Program-made: the position numbers and the translations under genes | Shown here: one piece after another, positions 24,434 through 33,230 of the stretch | Layout: the number at the start of each line of letters is the position of its first letter | Numbering within the stretch: the first letter of the stretch is position 1 | From: Solobacterium sp. | GTDB lineage: Bacteria > Bacillota_I > Bacilli_A > Erysipelotrichales > Erysipelotrichaceae | Assembly (NCBI GenBank): GCA_017459725.1 | Contig: JAFUCL010000061.1 | Span: 1-44,386 of the forward strand | Length of the DNA stretch: 44,386 bases | Reading direction: 5' to 3' | The notes under the pieces: model-generated | Databases searched by the model: none | What the model was told of the DNA's origin: nothing | Seen by the model: the letters and a program-made list of their open reading frames with translations, nothing else

Positions 24434-26337
24434 AGAATCTGGCAGAACACAGCACGCTGTTTGCGGCCGTACTGTATTTCTTTCTGATGTTTCATGACAG
24501 GTTTGCGGCTGCGGCGTTTACGATTGCGCTTTGTTTCTGGTTGATCCGTACCAGGAACAGATCGGTGCTGATCGCCGGAGTGCTGTTGGGATTAACGTGG
24601 CTGCGGATATCTCTGCCTGCCCAGCGCATCAGTGAAGGACGGGTGGTATCCGTCAGTACACACAGTGCCGTGGTGCGCAAAGGTCTCTCCAGTGTGGTCC
24701 TGTACTGCGCAGAGACACCTGTGCTGGATTCGAAGATTTCCTTTCACGGTGATTATGAAACAATTACGGGACAGAAGGGATTCTGGGCTTTCAATACGGC
24801 CGGCTGGTATAACGACAGAGGTATCCGTTTGTCCTGCCGCGGTGAATATACGGTGGTGCGTGAGAGCAGAAGTCTGCGCGGTCTTATACAGAGAAAGATC
24901 ATGCGGATGGCAGATCCGGAACAGAGCATCATGGCAAGGATCCTGCTCGGTCTGACTGCAGATGAAACAACCCTGCGCAGTGCACTGCGGAATACAGGTT
25001 TCTCCCTGTCGGGAGTCCTGATGGTTCTGGATGCAATGCTCAAACGGGTATTGCTGCCGGAGAAGCGCAGAAAGGTGATGAACGGCATATGTCTGGGACT
25101 GAATCTGCTGTATCATTTTCCGCCGGTTCTGCTGCAGAATCTGATATTCCGTCTGCTTGCGGAAATCGATGTACCGGCAAGTGTGCGGACCGGCTGCGGA
25201 CTGTCGGTTATGTTATTGGTGCAGCCGCATGTATGGCGCAGTGCTGCCTTTGTGCTTCCCGCTGTCTTCAGGCTTTCTGCATTGTCCGGAAGAAGAAGGA
25301 AGAAGGTGAATCTGTATTCACTGACTGCGCAGAGTCTGCTCTTTAAAAGCATGAATCCGCTGGGTTCTTATCTGTATGGAGGATTGCTGAAAGCAGGAGG
25401 GTTTGTATGGCTGAGTGCCTTCGGCAGACTCTTCCTTCCGTTTATTCCGGTGGTCAGTGCTGCTGGTATCCTGGACAGGGTGTATTCGGTAATGGATTTC
25501 TTTACTTTAACCGGAAGCATCCTCGGTGCCGGACTTCCGTTTTTCCTGCTTCTGTTGTTTTCACTGCGGCAGAGCACCCGCAGAGAGCTGTATGCGGTTA
25601 TTCTTCTGCTTGGCTTTCAGATCACCGGTCTGTTTCATCCGTTTGCGGAAGTTTCATTCATCAATGTCGGGCAGGGAGACGCCATTCTGATCCGGATGCC
25701 TTTCAACCGTGAAAACATCATGATTGATACCGGGAAACCCTCCCAGCAACGCACCGTAGAAACTTTCCTGCAGGCCAAAGGCATACGCCGGATACATGCA
25801 CTGTTCATCACCCACGATGATTCCGACCACAGCGGCAATGCCGGATACATAGCGGAAGTGTATAAACCTAAATTCATCATCACGGAACACCAGGGACTCT
25901 GGCACGGCAGGTTTACGGATCTGCTGGATCTGAGTCATATCAGTGACGATGATCTAAATCACAGTTCGCTGATGCTGTACGGTGAGTTCAACGGTCTGGA
26001 GTATCTCTTTATGGGGGATGCGGATGAGGTAGCAGAGCGCACGGTGATCAGGGAATACAATGATCTGCAGTGCGATGTGCTGAAACTCTCACACCACGGA
26101 TCCAACACCGGTTCCTGCAGTGAATTCCTGGATCAGGTGCAGCCGGTTCTCGGCATCGTATCCTGCGGTGCATATTCCGTGTATCATCATCCCGACCGTG
26201 ATGTGATCCAGAGACTGATGGCTAGACGCATCCGTTATCTCAGTACCAGAGAGGACGGGGACATAACGGTGCTGATGTTTGCCGGTATCAATTTGGTGAT
26301 TACCGCCTCGGGAAAGATTGTTATAATGAATCCATGA
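24430..26337 (+). CDS. comEC: ComEC/Rec2 DNA uptake channel protein
   Basis: This 635-residue membrane protein has an N-terminal OB-like soluble part (about residues 60-150), a central multi-span competence domain (about 160-400) and a C-terminal metallo-beta-lactamase domain (about 405-635). The last has FINVGQGDAILIRMPF, FITHDDSDHSGN and LKLSHHGSNTG. ComEC carries single-stranded DNA across the membrane. It is shorter than Bacillus ComEC, and the usual SGLH-type motif after the first competence segment is not recognisable (SLSGVLMVLDAM stands there). The start is TTG overlapping the comEA stop. The end overlaps holA by four bases. Confidence 0.88.
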   Translation: MKNLAEHSTLFAAVLYFFLMFHDRFAAAAFTIALCFWLIRTRNRSVLIAGVLLGLTWLRISLPAQRISEGRVVSVSTHSAVVRKGLSSVVLYCAETPVLDSKISFHGDYETITGQKGFWAFNTAGWYNDRGIRLSCRGEYTVVRESRSLRGLIQRKIMRMADPEQSIMARILLGLTADETTLRSALRNTGFSLSGVLMVLDAMLKRVLLPEKRRKVMNGICLGLNLLYHFPPVLLQNLIFRLLAEIDVPASVRTGCGLSVMLLVQPHVWRSAAFVLPAVFRLSALSGRRRKKVNLYSLTAQSLLFKSMNPLGSYLYGGLLKAGGFVWLSAFGRLFLPFIPVVSAAGILDRVYSVMDFFTLTGSILGAGLPFFLLLLFSLRQSTRRELYAVILLLGFQITGLFHPFAEVSFINVGQGDAILIRMPFNRENIMIDTGKPSQQRTVETFLQAKGIRRIHALFITHDDSDHSGNAGYIAEVYKPKFIITEHQGLWHGRFTDLLDLSHISDDDLNHSSLMLYGEFNGLEYLFMGDADEVAERTVIREYNDLQCDVLKLSHHGSNTGSCSEFLDQVQPVLGIVSCGAYSVYHHPDRDVIQRLMARRIRYLSTREDGDITVLMFAGINLVITASGKIVIMNP

Positions 26338-27338
26338 TCTATTTGCTTGATGGTAAAGAAACATATCTGCTGGCCAAAAAGAAGAGTGAGCTGCTCAGCA
26401 GGGAAGAACTGATTCCGGAAAACATAATGACAGTTGACGCTTCCTCGCGGACTGATTTCTCCATGCGTGAAGTGCTGGCCATGTGTTCAACCGTATCTCT
26501 GTTCAGCGAAGCAAGGGCAGTGGTTGTAGATAATCCTTTTTTTCTGAAGACAGGAGGCCGCAAAACCACCGGCAAACCCGCAAAGAGAAAGAAGAATGAA
26601 CCTGATCAGAGTGATGCCGGACTGCTGGAAAGCTACTGCCGCATGCCGAGTGACAGCACGGATCTGATCATTTACTGTTTCGGGTATGATGCCGATAAAA
26701 GAACGAAGGAATACCAGGTGCTGGATCAGTACCGCAATCATTCCGTAACGCATATACACTGCGGTGAAATGTCGCCGTTTGAACTGGAGCGTGCCATTAA
26801 CGATACGCTGAGACGCAAGAAGTACAGAATCGATCCCGAGGGTCTTGCCGAATTCAAAGCCAGGATTGCCGGCAGCACGACGGCTTTCTACCGGGCCATG
26901 GATAAACTGGATCTCTACGGTGAAAAGAACCTGAACGCTGAGGATATACGGCATCTGGTTCCGGCAGAGGCTGAGGTGGATATCTGGAAGCTCGGCAATT
27001 CGTTCCTGGCCGGGAATTCCGCAGAAACATTCCGCACATACAGAGATCTGGTAGAGCTGCAGGGAATGGCCGTACAGGGGCTGATTCCGCTGCTGGCTTC
27101 GCAGATACGCGGTGTATACAACAGCGTGGTCTGTCATGAGGCAGGCATGAGCTTCGATATGATACGTCAGTACGCCGGCAGAATGTATCCGGATAAGGAT
27201 CTGCGTTCGGCAGGAAGGAACAATTCCGGCAGACTTCTGAAAATGCTGAAAGAACTGGCTGATCTTGATCAGAAGATCAAGACGGGCAGAATAAATGAAC
27301 GTGATGGATTTGAATCATTTCTGATGAGGTATTTATAG
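26334..27338 (+). CDS. holA: DNA polymerase III delta subunit
   Basis: This 334-residue protein is the clamp-loader subunit that opens the sliding clamp. It has the usual opening (MIYLLDGKETYLLAKKKSELL), a lysine-rich insert near residues 75-90, and three AAA-like domains with LDQYRNHSVTHIHC and VEVDIWKLGNSFLAGNSAETFRTY-type stretches before the helical collar. It follows comEC directly with a four-base overlap, an arrangement common in Firmicutes (comEC-holA). The length is typical. Confidence 0.9.
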   Translation: MIYLLDGKETYLLAKKKSELLSREELIPENIMTVDASSRTDFSMREVLAMCSTVSLFSEARAVVVDNPFFLKTGGRKTTGKPAKRKKNEPDQSDAGLLESYCRMPSDSTDLIIYCFGYDADKRTKEYQVLDQYRNHSVTHIHCGEMSPFELERAINDTLRRKKYRIDPEGLAEFKARIAGSTTAFYRAMDKLDLYGEKNLNAEDIRHLVPAEAEVDIWKLGNSFLAGNSAETFRTYRDLVELQGMAVQGLIPLLASQIRGVYNSVVCHEAGMSFDMIRQYAGRMYPDKDLRSAGRNNSGRLLKMLKELADLDQKIKTGRINERDGFESFLMRYL

Positions 27339-27339
27339 T

Positions 27340-28545
27340 ATGCAGACACTGAAAGAGTTATATAAGATCGGCAAAGGTCCCAGCAGCAGTCATACACTTG
27401 CACCGGAAAGGGCATGCAGGTTATTCACGGAAACATTTGGTGCTTTCCCGTATTACCGTGTGGAACTGTTCGGTTCACTTTCACTGACAGGTAAGGGACA
27501 CCGCACCGATCAGGTCATTATTGATACACTTCCGGGAGAAACCGAAGTGGTTTTTTCACTGGACTGGGAAGAGAGCTTTCCCAACGGTTTCTATCTGACT
27601 GCGTACGATGAAAGTCATACTGAGGTTCATAAATGGACCGTGTTTTCACTGGGCGGCGGCAGTATCGAAATCAAGGAGTATCCCCTGGACTGGGCGCGTG
27701 AAGTCTATCCGGAGAAATCGTTCAAGGAGATCTCTTCCAAACTGGGATGGTCCAGTGAGAAACTCGTTGAATACATCTATGAGAAAGAACCGGATCTGCC
27801 TGAATACCTGCGTTCGATTCTGTATGCGGAATATGCCTGTGTAGAGAACGGTCTGCAGGTCGAGGGATATCTGCCCGGCAGACTGAATATCATGCGCAGT
27901 GCGGAAGCACTGTATGAACAGGCACTCAGCTGCAATAGCAGCGAAAAAGACCGTCTGCTGCTGATGGCATATGCATATGCGGCTTCGGAAGAAAACGGTG
28001 CCGGCTCCACCGTCGTTACCGCACCTACACTCGGTGCCTGCGGCGTCATGGCATCACTTTGCTATTACTATGGCAAATACCTGAATTATCCGGAGGAGAA
28101 GCTGATCAATGCACTGGCGGTCGGCGGTATCTTCGGCAATCTGATCAAACAGAATGCGACCATATCCGGTGCAGTAGGCGGCTGTCAGGCGGAAATCGGT
28201 GCGGCCGTATCCATGGCCAGTGCAGCATGTGCGTATCTTGAAGGTCTCGGCATTGACCAGATCGAATATGCGGCGGAAATCGGTATGGAACATAACTTAG
28301 GTCTTACCTGTGATCCGGTTATGGGATATGTCATGATTCCGTGCATTGAGCGCAATGCGATGGGTATCCTCAGATCAGTGGATGCAGCACTGCTTTCCAA
28401 GCATATGAGCAGAATCAAACAGCATATCGTTTCCTTCGATATGGTTGTCAATACAATGAATGAGACCGGCAAACAGATCCCGATTGCCCTGAAGGAAACA
28501 TCCGAAGGCGGTCTGGCAAAGGAATTCGAAGATGGTCAGCACTGA
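27340..28545 (+). CDS. L-serine ammonia-lyase (L-serine dehydratase), single-chain iron-sulphur type
   Basis: This 401-residue enzyme turns L-serine into pyruvate and ammonia using a [4Fe-4S] cluster. The beta-like N-terminal part has GKGPSSSHTLAPERA. The alpha-like C-terminal part has ENGAGSTVVTAPTLGACGV. The likely cluster cysteines lie in VGGCQAEIGAA, LTCDPVMGY and IPCIERNA. Bacterial enzymes may be split or fused; this one is fused but shorter than the E. coli SdaA type. The start is one base after holA, and the end overlaps the glycosylase gene by 14 bases. Confidence 0.93.
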   Translation: MQTLKELYKIGKGPSSSHTLAPERACRLFTETFGAFPYYRVELFGSLSLTGKGHRTDQVIIDTLPGETEVVFSLDWEESFPNGFYLTAYDESHTEVHKWTVFSLGGGSIEIKEYPLDWAREVYPEKSFKEISSKLGWSSEKLVEYIYEKEPDLPEYLRSILYAEYACVENGLQVEGYLPGRLNIMRSAEALYEQALSCNSSEKDRLLLMAYAYAASEENGAGSTVVTAPTLGACGVMASLCYYYGKYLNYPEEKLINALAVGGIFGNLIKQNATISGAVGGCQAEIGAAVSMASAACAYLEGLGIDQIEYAAEIGMEHNLGLTCDPVMGYVMIPCIERNAMGILRSVDAALLSKHMSRIKQHIVSFDMVVNTMNETGKQIPIALKETSEGGLAKEFEDGQH

Positions 28546-29023
28546 GCATCTGACTCATCCCATTGAACCGCTGTTTGACAGAGAATCCCGGATACTGATC
28601 CTGGGCAGTTTCCCGTCCGTTAAGTCCAGGGAGGTTTCGTTTTACTATGCAAATCCCACCAACCGGTTCTGGCCGGTGCTTGCGGCTGTCTACGGTGAGG
28701 AAATCGAAGACAGAGCAGCATTCTGCCACCGTCATCATATTGCGCTGTGGGATGTGATTGCTTCGTGTGACATTCATGCAAGTGACGACAGTTCCATACG
28801 CAATGTCACCTGCAACAACATTCCCGCACTCATTGAAAAGACTAAAGTGCAGCGCATATTCACGACCGGCCGCAAAGCATGGAATCTCTTTGCAAAGTAC
28901 ATTCAGACGGAGATTCCCGCGGAGTCACTGCCCAGTACAAGCAGTGCGAATGCAGCATTGAAGTTTGATGATCTCTGCCGTATGTATGCAGTGATCAGGA
29001 GGTATACAGATGAAACGGATTGA
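28532..29023 (+). CDS. Hypoxanthine-DNA (deoxyinosine) glycosylase, uracil-DNA glycosylase superfamily
   Basis: This 163-residue protein matches the TIGR04274 group: ILGSFPSVKSREVSFYY, then ANPTNRFWPVLAAVYGE, then ALWDVIASCDIHASDDSSI with LPSTSSANA near the C-terminus. These enzymes remove hypoxanthine formed by adenine deamination. The pairing with a dITP diphosphatase (RdgB) elsewhere in the window gives two guards against deaminated purines. The start overlaps the serine dehydratase, and the end overlaps the U32 gene by 14 bases. Confidence 0.88.
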   Translation: MVSTEHLTHPIEPLFDRESRILILGSFPSVKSREVSFYYANPTNRFWPVLAAVYGEEIEDRAAFCHRHHIALWDVIASCDIHASDDSSIRNVTCNNIPALIEKTKVQRIFTTGRKAWNLFAKYIQTEIPAESLPSTSSANAALKFDDLCRMYAVIRRYTDETD

Positions 29024-31190
29024 ACTGCTGGCACCGGCCGGCAGCATGGAATCGCTGATTGCGGCAGCCCAGGCCGGTTGTGATGCCGTCTATCTCGGAC
29101 TGACCTCGTTTTCAGCACGTGCCTTTGCCGGCAACTTCAGTCATGAAGAGTTTCAGGAAGCTGTCCGTTACTGCCACCGCCGTGACATCAAAGTATATGT
29201 AACAGTAAATACACTGCTGTTTGAAACCGAACTGGAGAATGCAATCAAGGAAATCCGCTTTCTGTATGAAAACGACGCCGATGCAGTGCTGATCCAGGAT
29301 CTCGGTCTGTTCCATGTTGTCAGAAAGTGTTTTCCGGATCTTGCCGTGCATTGTTCCACACAGATGCATATCCACAACATCAACGGCGCTGCGTTCATGA
29401 AGGACTGCGGTGCGGAGAGGGTTGTGCTGGCCAGGGAAACACCGCTTGATATAGTCAGGGAAATCTCTTCCGGAGGAATTGAAACGGAAGTGTTTGCCTA
29501 TGGAGCCCTGTGCATCAGCTACAGCGGTCAGTGTCTGATGTCGGAATCCGTAAAGAACAGATCCGGCAACCGCGGCATGTGCGCACAGCTCTGCCGTATG
29601 AAATACGACGTCAACGGAAGCAGGAATCCCGACGGTGAATACGTGCTTTCGCCGCGTGATCTGAATGTTGCCGAGCGGGTCGGTGATCTGATTGAAGCAG
29701 GAATATCCAGTCTGAAGATCGAAGGTCGCATGAAGCGCCCCGAATATGTATATCTCGCTGTCAGAACCTTCCGCGAAGCCATTGATGCCTATTACGCCGG
29801 TAAAGCTTACAGAATCAGTGATGAGCGGATGCGGGAATTGATGCTGATGTTCAACCGCGGCTTTACCGAAGGTCACCTGTTCGGTGCATCAACGGCAGAG
29901 CGCATGAGTCATTACCGGCCGAATCACCGCGGACTGACAATCGGCAAAGTGGAATCATTCCGCAACGGCAAGGTTACGGTTGTACTGAGTGATGATCTCT
30001 ATCAGCATGACGGTCTGCGCATCCTGAACGAACCGGTGGATACCGGTCTTACAGCTGTCCGTATTGAGAAGAACGGACTGCTCGTCAATGAAGCGCATGC
30101 CGGCGACAGAGTCGTGCTGGATTGTGCCTCCAAACCGTATCCGAAGAAAGGACAGTTGCTGCAGAAAACAAGCGACAGCCGTCTGCTTGAAAAGATCCGC
30201 ACACAGATATCAGCTGCCGAACGAAAAGCACCGCTTACCATGACGTATACTGCCACCCCCGGCAAGCCGTTCACCGTGAACTGCACGGATGCGGACGGCA
30301 GATGCGTAAAGGCAGAAAGCGATACTCCTGTGCAGACAGCGCAGAAAGCGCCGCTGAGCCATGAACGCATACGGGAAGCACTGATCAAAACAGGGGAGTA
30401 TCCGTATGCAGTAACCGAAGTTACGGGGGTTACGGACAATGCCTTCCTGCCGGTCTCAGTGATCAATGATGTCCGCCGCAGAGTCCTGGATGAAATGGAC
30501 CGTATGCGTGAAAAACGGCATGAGCGGGCAGGGGAAAAGCCCTACACAGAAACACTGTCTCCGGTGCCGATGCCCGCATACCGTCTGATCGTGGATGATA
30601 CCTGGAACGGTGGAGAAAAGGCTGTTACTTGTATCGGCAGCACCGGCACGGCTTTTAAAAAATCGCCTGCTGTACATGAAAATGAGTATAATGAAAACTG
30701 TATCGAGAATACTGTTGTCAGCGAAGCGGGCATGCTCGGCCTGACGCTGAAAAACTGCATTGCAGGCATGACACTGAACATTGCGAACAGTTATGCGGCT
30801 GCCTTTGTGCTCGGGATTCCCGGCATAGATGCGGTGATTCTTTCCAGCGAACTGAACGGTGTGCAGCTGAGCAATCTCCTGCAGGCATTCAGGGAACGGT
30901 GCGGATTTGAACTGCCGTGCTTCCGTTTAGTCTACGGAAGAAGAACGGTCATGTTTATCAAGGACGGTTTCACGGAACATCCCGATAGTGTGCATGAGAT
31001 CGAGGATCTGCATCATCTGCGGTTCCCCGTACAGCACAGAAACGGTGTTACCGAGATTCTGGAAGCGGAACCGTACCGGAGTGAAAACAGCAGCTGTCCG
31101 GGAAGCTATGTGATCCTGACAACGGAAAATGTCGATCAGAAAAAGGAGATAGAAAAAGAGGCGTATGAAGAAGTTTTTGGAAGAGTTTAA
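29010..31190 (+). CDS. U32 family protein with DUF3656 (RlhA/TrhP-like)
   Basis: This 726-residue protein has the U32 core in the first about 320 residues: ELLAPAGSMESLIAAAQAGCDAVYLG, the Cys-rich GALCISYSGQCLMS, then NRGMCAQLCRMKY, then LSPRDLNVAERVGDLIEAG and SLKIEGRMKRPEYV. A long C-terminal part corresponds to DUF3656. E. coli members of this family (RlhA, TrhP) make hydroxylated pyrimidines in 23S rRNA or tRNA and use cysteines of this type; peptidase activity is doubtful. The length suits RlhA better than TrhP, but the target RNA is not decided. It overlaps mscL by 26 bases. Confidence 0.88.
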   Translation: MKRIELLAPAGSMESLIAAAQAGCDAVYLGLTSFSARAFAGNFSHEEFQEAVRYCHRRDIKVYVTVNTLLFETELENAIKEIRFLYENDADAVLIQDLGLFHVVRKCFPDLAVHCSTQMHIHNINGAAFMKDCGAERVVLARETPLDIVREISSGGIETEVFAYGALCISYSGQCLMSESVKNRSGNRGMCAQLCRMKYDVNGSRNPDGEYVLSPRDLNVAERVGDLIEAGISSLKIEGRMKRPEYVYLAVRTFREAIDAYYAGKAYRISDERMRELMLMFNRGFTEGHLFGASTAERMSHYRPNHRGLTIGKVESFRNGKVTVVLSDDLYQHDGLRILNEPVDTGLTAVRIEKNGLLVNEAHAGDRVVLDCASKPYPKKGQLLQKTSDSRLLEKIRTQISAAERKAPLTMTYTATPGKPFTVNCTDADGRCVKAESDTPVQTAQKAPLSHERIREALIKTGEYPYAVTEVTGVTDNAFLPVSVINDVRRRVLDEMDRMREKRHERAGEKPYTETLSPVPMPAYRLIVDDTWNGGEKAVTCIGSTGTAFKKSPAVHENEYNENCIENTVVSEAGMLGLTLKNCIAGMTLNIANSYAAAFVLGIPGIDAVILSSELNGVQLSNLLQAFRERCGFELPCFRLVYGRRTVMFIKDGFTEHPDSVHEIEDLHHLRFPVQHRNGVTEILEAEPYRSENSSCPGSYVILTTENVDQKKEIEKEAYEEVFGRV

Positions 31191-31584
31191 GGAATTCGCG
31201 GTAAAGGGAAATGCTCTTGATCTTGCGGTAGGCATGATGATCGGTTCTGCATTCGGTAAGATCGTCAGCTCGCTTGTAAACGATATTCTGATGCCGTTGA
31301 TTGCGGCTATCTTCAGAATCGGTGATTTCAGCGGTCTGAAGGCTCTGCTCGTTGACAAAGGGGATGTTGAGGCAAACGTTTACCTCAACTACGGTCAGTT
31401 CATTCAGAACATCATTGACTTCATGATCATTGCATTATGCATCTTCATGGTAGTAAAGACTGTAAACAAGATCAGAGATGCCGGCAAGAAGGAAGAACCT
31501 GCTGAAGCACCTGCACCTGAAAAGAGCGATGAGACAAAGGCTCTTGAAGAAATCATCGAACTTCTTAAGAAGAACAATAAGTAA
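31165..31584 (+). CDS. mscL: Large-conductance mechanosensitive channel MscL
   Basis: This 139-residue channel subunit has an N-terminal amphipathic helix (FLEEFKEFAVKGNALDLAVG), TM1 with the pore glycines (GMMIGSAFGKIVSSLV), a periplasmic loop, TM2 (IDFMIIALCIFMVVKTV) and a charged C-terminal bundle helix after an Ala/Pro/Glu linker. It opens under membrane tension to release solutes. The length is typical. It starts inside the end of the U32 gene and is followed by a strong terminator. Confidence 0.96.
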   Translation: MKKFLEEFKEFAVKGNALDLAVGMMIGSAFGKIVSSLVNDILMPLIAAIFRIGDFSGLKALLVDKGDVEANVYLNYGQFIQNIIDFMIIALCIFMVVKTVNKIRDAGKKEEPAEAPAPEKSDETKALEEIIELLKKNNK

Positions 31585-31594
31585 TCATGGACAG

Positions 31595-31620
31595 ACGGCA
31601 GCTGCGGCTGCCGTTTTTCT
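31595..31620 (+). terminator. Terminator after mscL
   Basis: ACGGCAGC, loop TGCG, GCTGCCGT, then a T tract. A perfect 8-base stem. Confidence 0.92.
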
Positions 31621-31671
31621 TTGCTCTTAGTCACTTTCGGATAAACTGATACTGGATATTTGGTTCAGAAA

Positions 31672-31840
31672 TGCTATACTTTCCCTGTTGAGGGAGTAAC
31701 CGGCACAACGCAGGCAGTTCGTCACCACGGTAGATGTACCCGGACTGTCTTTAAATGGTGAGACTCATATACAGTTATCAGCTGTGTATGAGCATGGTAT
31801 GGTTTAATGCGCACAGCTGTCAGGCTGTGTTTTTTGATGA
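31672..31840 (+). promoter_or_regulatory. Predicted yybP-ykoY (Mn2+) riboswitch with promoter and expression platform
   Basis: An extended -10 (TGCTATACT, 31672-31680) starts the leader. It then shows the yybP-ykoY features in order: GGGAGTA, an internal TTCGTCA, a GGTA/TACC stem with CCGG, and GTGAGACTCA, which closes P1 with TGAG. The expression platform has CATATACAG/CTGTGTATG, and then a terminator stem CACAGC/GCTGTG followed by T6. Known members bind Mn2+ and switch on export or sequestration genes. The family call is by eye from the consensus. Confidence 0.72.
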
Positions 31841-31856
31841 AAAGGAGACTTTGAAA

Positions 31857-33122
31857 ATGATTCTCGCATTGTGTCTGTTCGCTGTCATGTATGTACTGCT
31901 GCTTGCACTTCCGAAATACCGCTATATCACGGCTCTCTGTACGGCTGTACTCTTTATGGTGCTCGGTATCCTGAATCCTGCCAATGCGCTGGGTGCCATC
32001 AACTGGAATGTCATCATGATGCTGGCAGGCACGATGATGATCGTTGAACTGTTTATTGAAAGCGGCATGCCGGCAAGGATGTCGGAGAAACTGCTGCAGA
32101 TTGTGCCGAATGTACAGTGGGCAGTGGTTGTGCTGAGTCTGTTTGCCGGGATTATTTCTGCTTTCGTGGATAATGTTGCGACGGTGCTGATGGTTGCGCC
32201 TGTAGGTCTCGCCGCAGCCAGAAAGATCGGCACGAATCCGATTCCGGTCATTATCAGCATTGCCGTGTCTTCCAATCTGCAGGGTGCCGCAACCCTGGTT
32301 AGTGATACTACGAGTATTCTGTTTGGTTCGTATGCCAATATGAGCTTCAATGACTTCTTCTGGTTCAAGGGAAGACCCGGTATCTGCTGGGCAGTTGAGC
32401 TCGGTGCCATCCTGACGATTCCGGTCATTCTCTGGCTGTTCCGCAAAGAGAAGGGCAAGGTGGAATCTGAAGTCACTACAGTGGTTAATGATTATCTGCC
32501 GACGGTGCTGTTGATCGGTGTGGTTGCACTGCTGATCACAGCGTCACAGTTTGAAAACAAACCGGAGCTGACCAACGGATACATCTGCATGGGTCTGGGT
32601 ATCCTGGGTACGGTTCTGGAAGTAATAAAGAGAAAGAATACGGATGTTGTCAGGGATGTTCTCAAGTCCGTTGACTATGAGACACTGCTGCTGCTCGGTG
32701 GTCTGTTTATGGTTATTGAAGGCATTACCGAAGCAGGTGTCATTGATGCCATTGCCGGTGTGTTTGTAAAGATCGGCGGAACCAGTAAATTCCTGATGTA
32801 TACGATGATCGTGTTTGTATCTGTCATTGTTTCTGCCTTTGTCGATAATATTCCGTATGTTGCTACGATGCTGCCGGTTGTAACGGGTATTGCGTCCATC
32901 ATGGGCATTGAACCGTATCTGTTTGATTTCGGTCTTCTGATCGGTGCTACGCTTGGCGGCAATATCACGCCGGTCGGTGCCAGTGCCAACATTGCCGGTA
33001 TCGGTATTCTGCGCAAGGAAGGATATGAGCCGACGACTGCTGATTTCCTGCGTATCGGTTTGCCGTTTACGATGACTGCGGTTCTTGCAGGATATGTGCT
33101 GATCTGGCTGATCTGGGCTTAA
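31857..33122 (+). CDS. ArsB/NhaD (ion transporter superfamily) permease under Mn riboswitch control
   Basis: This 421-residue protein has about ten to eleven membrane segments arranged as two repeats. Each repeat carries a re-entrant region: FVDNVATVLMVAP in the first and FVDNIPYVATMLPVV in the second, plus GGNITPVGASANI near the C-terminus. These are typical of SLC13/ArsB/NhaD transporters. The substrate is unknown; the riboswitch suggests manganese stress or a linked ion. The ATG at 31857 follows AAGGAG. An in-frame ATG at 31755 lies inside the riboswitch and is rejected as the start. Confidence 0.85.
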   Translation: MILALCLFAVMYVLLLALPKYRYITALCTAVLFMVLGILNPANALGAINWNVIMMLAGTMMIVELFIESGMPARMSEKLLQIVPNVQWAVVVLSLFAGIISAFVDNVATVLMVAPVGLAAARKIGTNPIPVIISIAVSSNLQGAATLVSDTTSILFGSYANMSFNDFFWFKGRPGICWAVELGAILTIPVILWLFRKEKGKVESEVTTVVNDYLPTVLLIGVVALLITASQFENKPELTNGYICMGLGILGTVLEVIKRKNTDVVRDVLKSVDYETLLLLGGLFMVIEGITEAGVIDAIAGVFVKIGGTSKFLMYTMIVFVSVIVSAFVDNIPYVATMLPVVTGIASIMGIEPYLFDFGLLIGATLGGNITPVGASANIAGIGILRKEGYEPTTADFLRIGLPFTMTAVLAGYVLIWLIWA

Positions 33123-33196
33123 TTACGCATATCATTTCCGCCGATTGGGTAACTTACCGCAGTGGGGTGCTTTTGCTTTCATAACAGTGTCCTATT

Positions 33197-33205
33197 TGGT
33201 ATAAT
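33197..33205 (+). promoter_or_regulatory. Extended -10 promoter of smc
   Basis: TGGTATAAT, a perfect -10 with TG extension, 25 bases before the smc ATG. No convincing -35 is seen. Confidence 0.65.
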
Positions 33206-33230
33206 ACCTAGGTATTTTAAGGAGAATGCA

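Noticed and set aside
31755..31856. Upstream extension of the riboswitch-controlled permease
   Set aside because: The frame is open but lies in the aptamer and terminator; the clear AAGGAG site belongs to ATG 31857.
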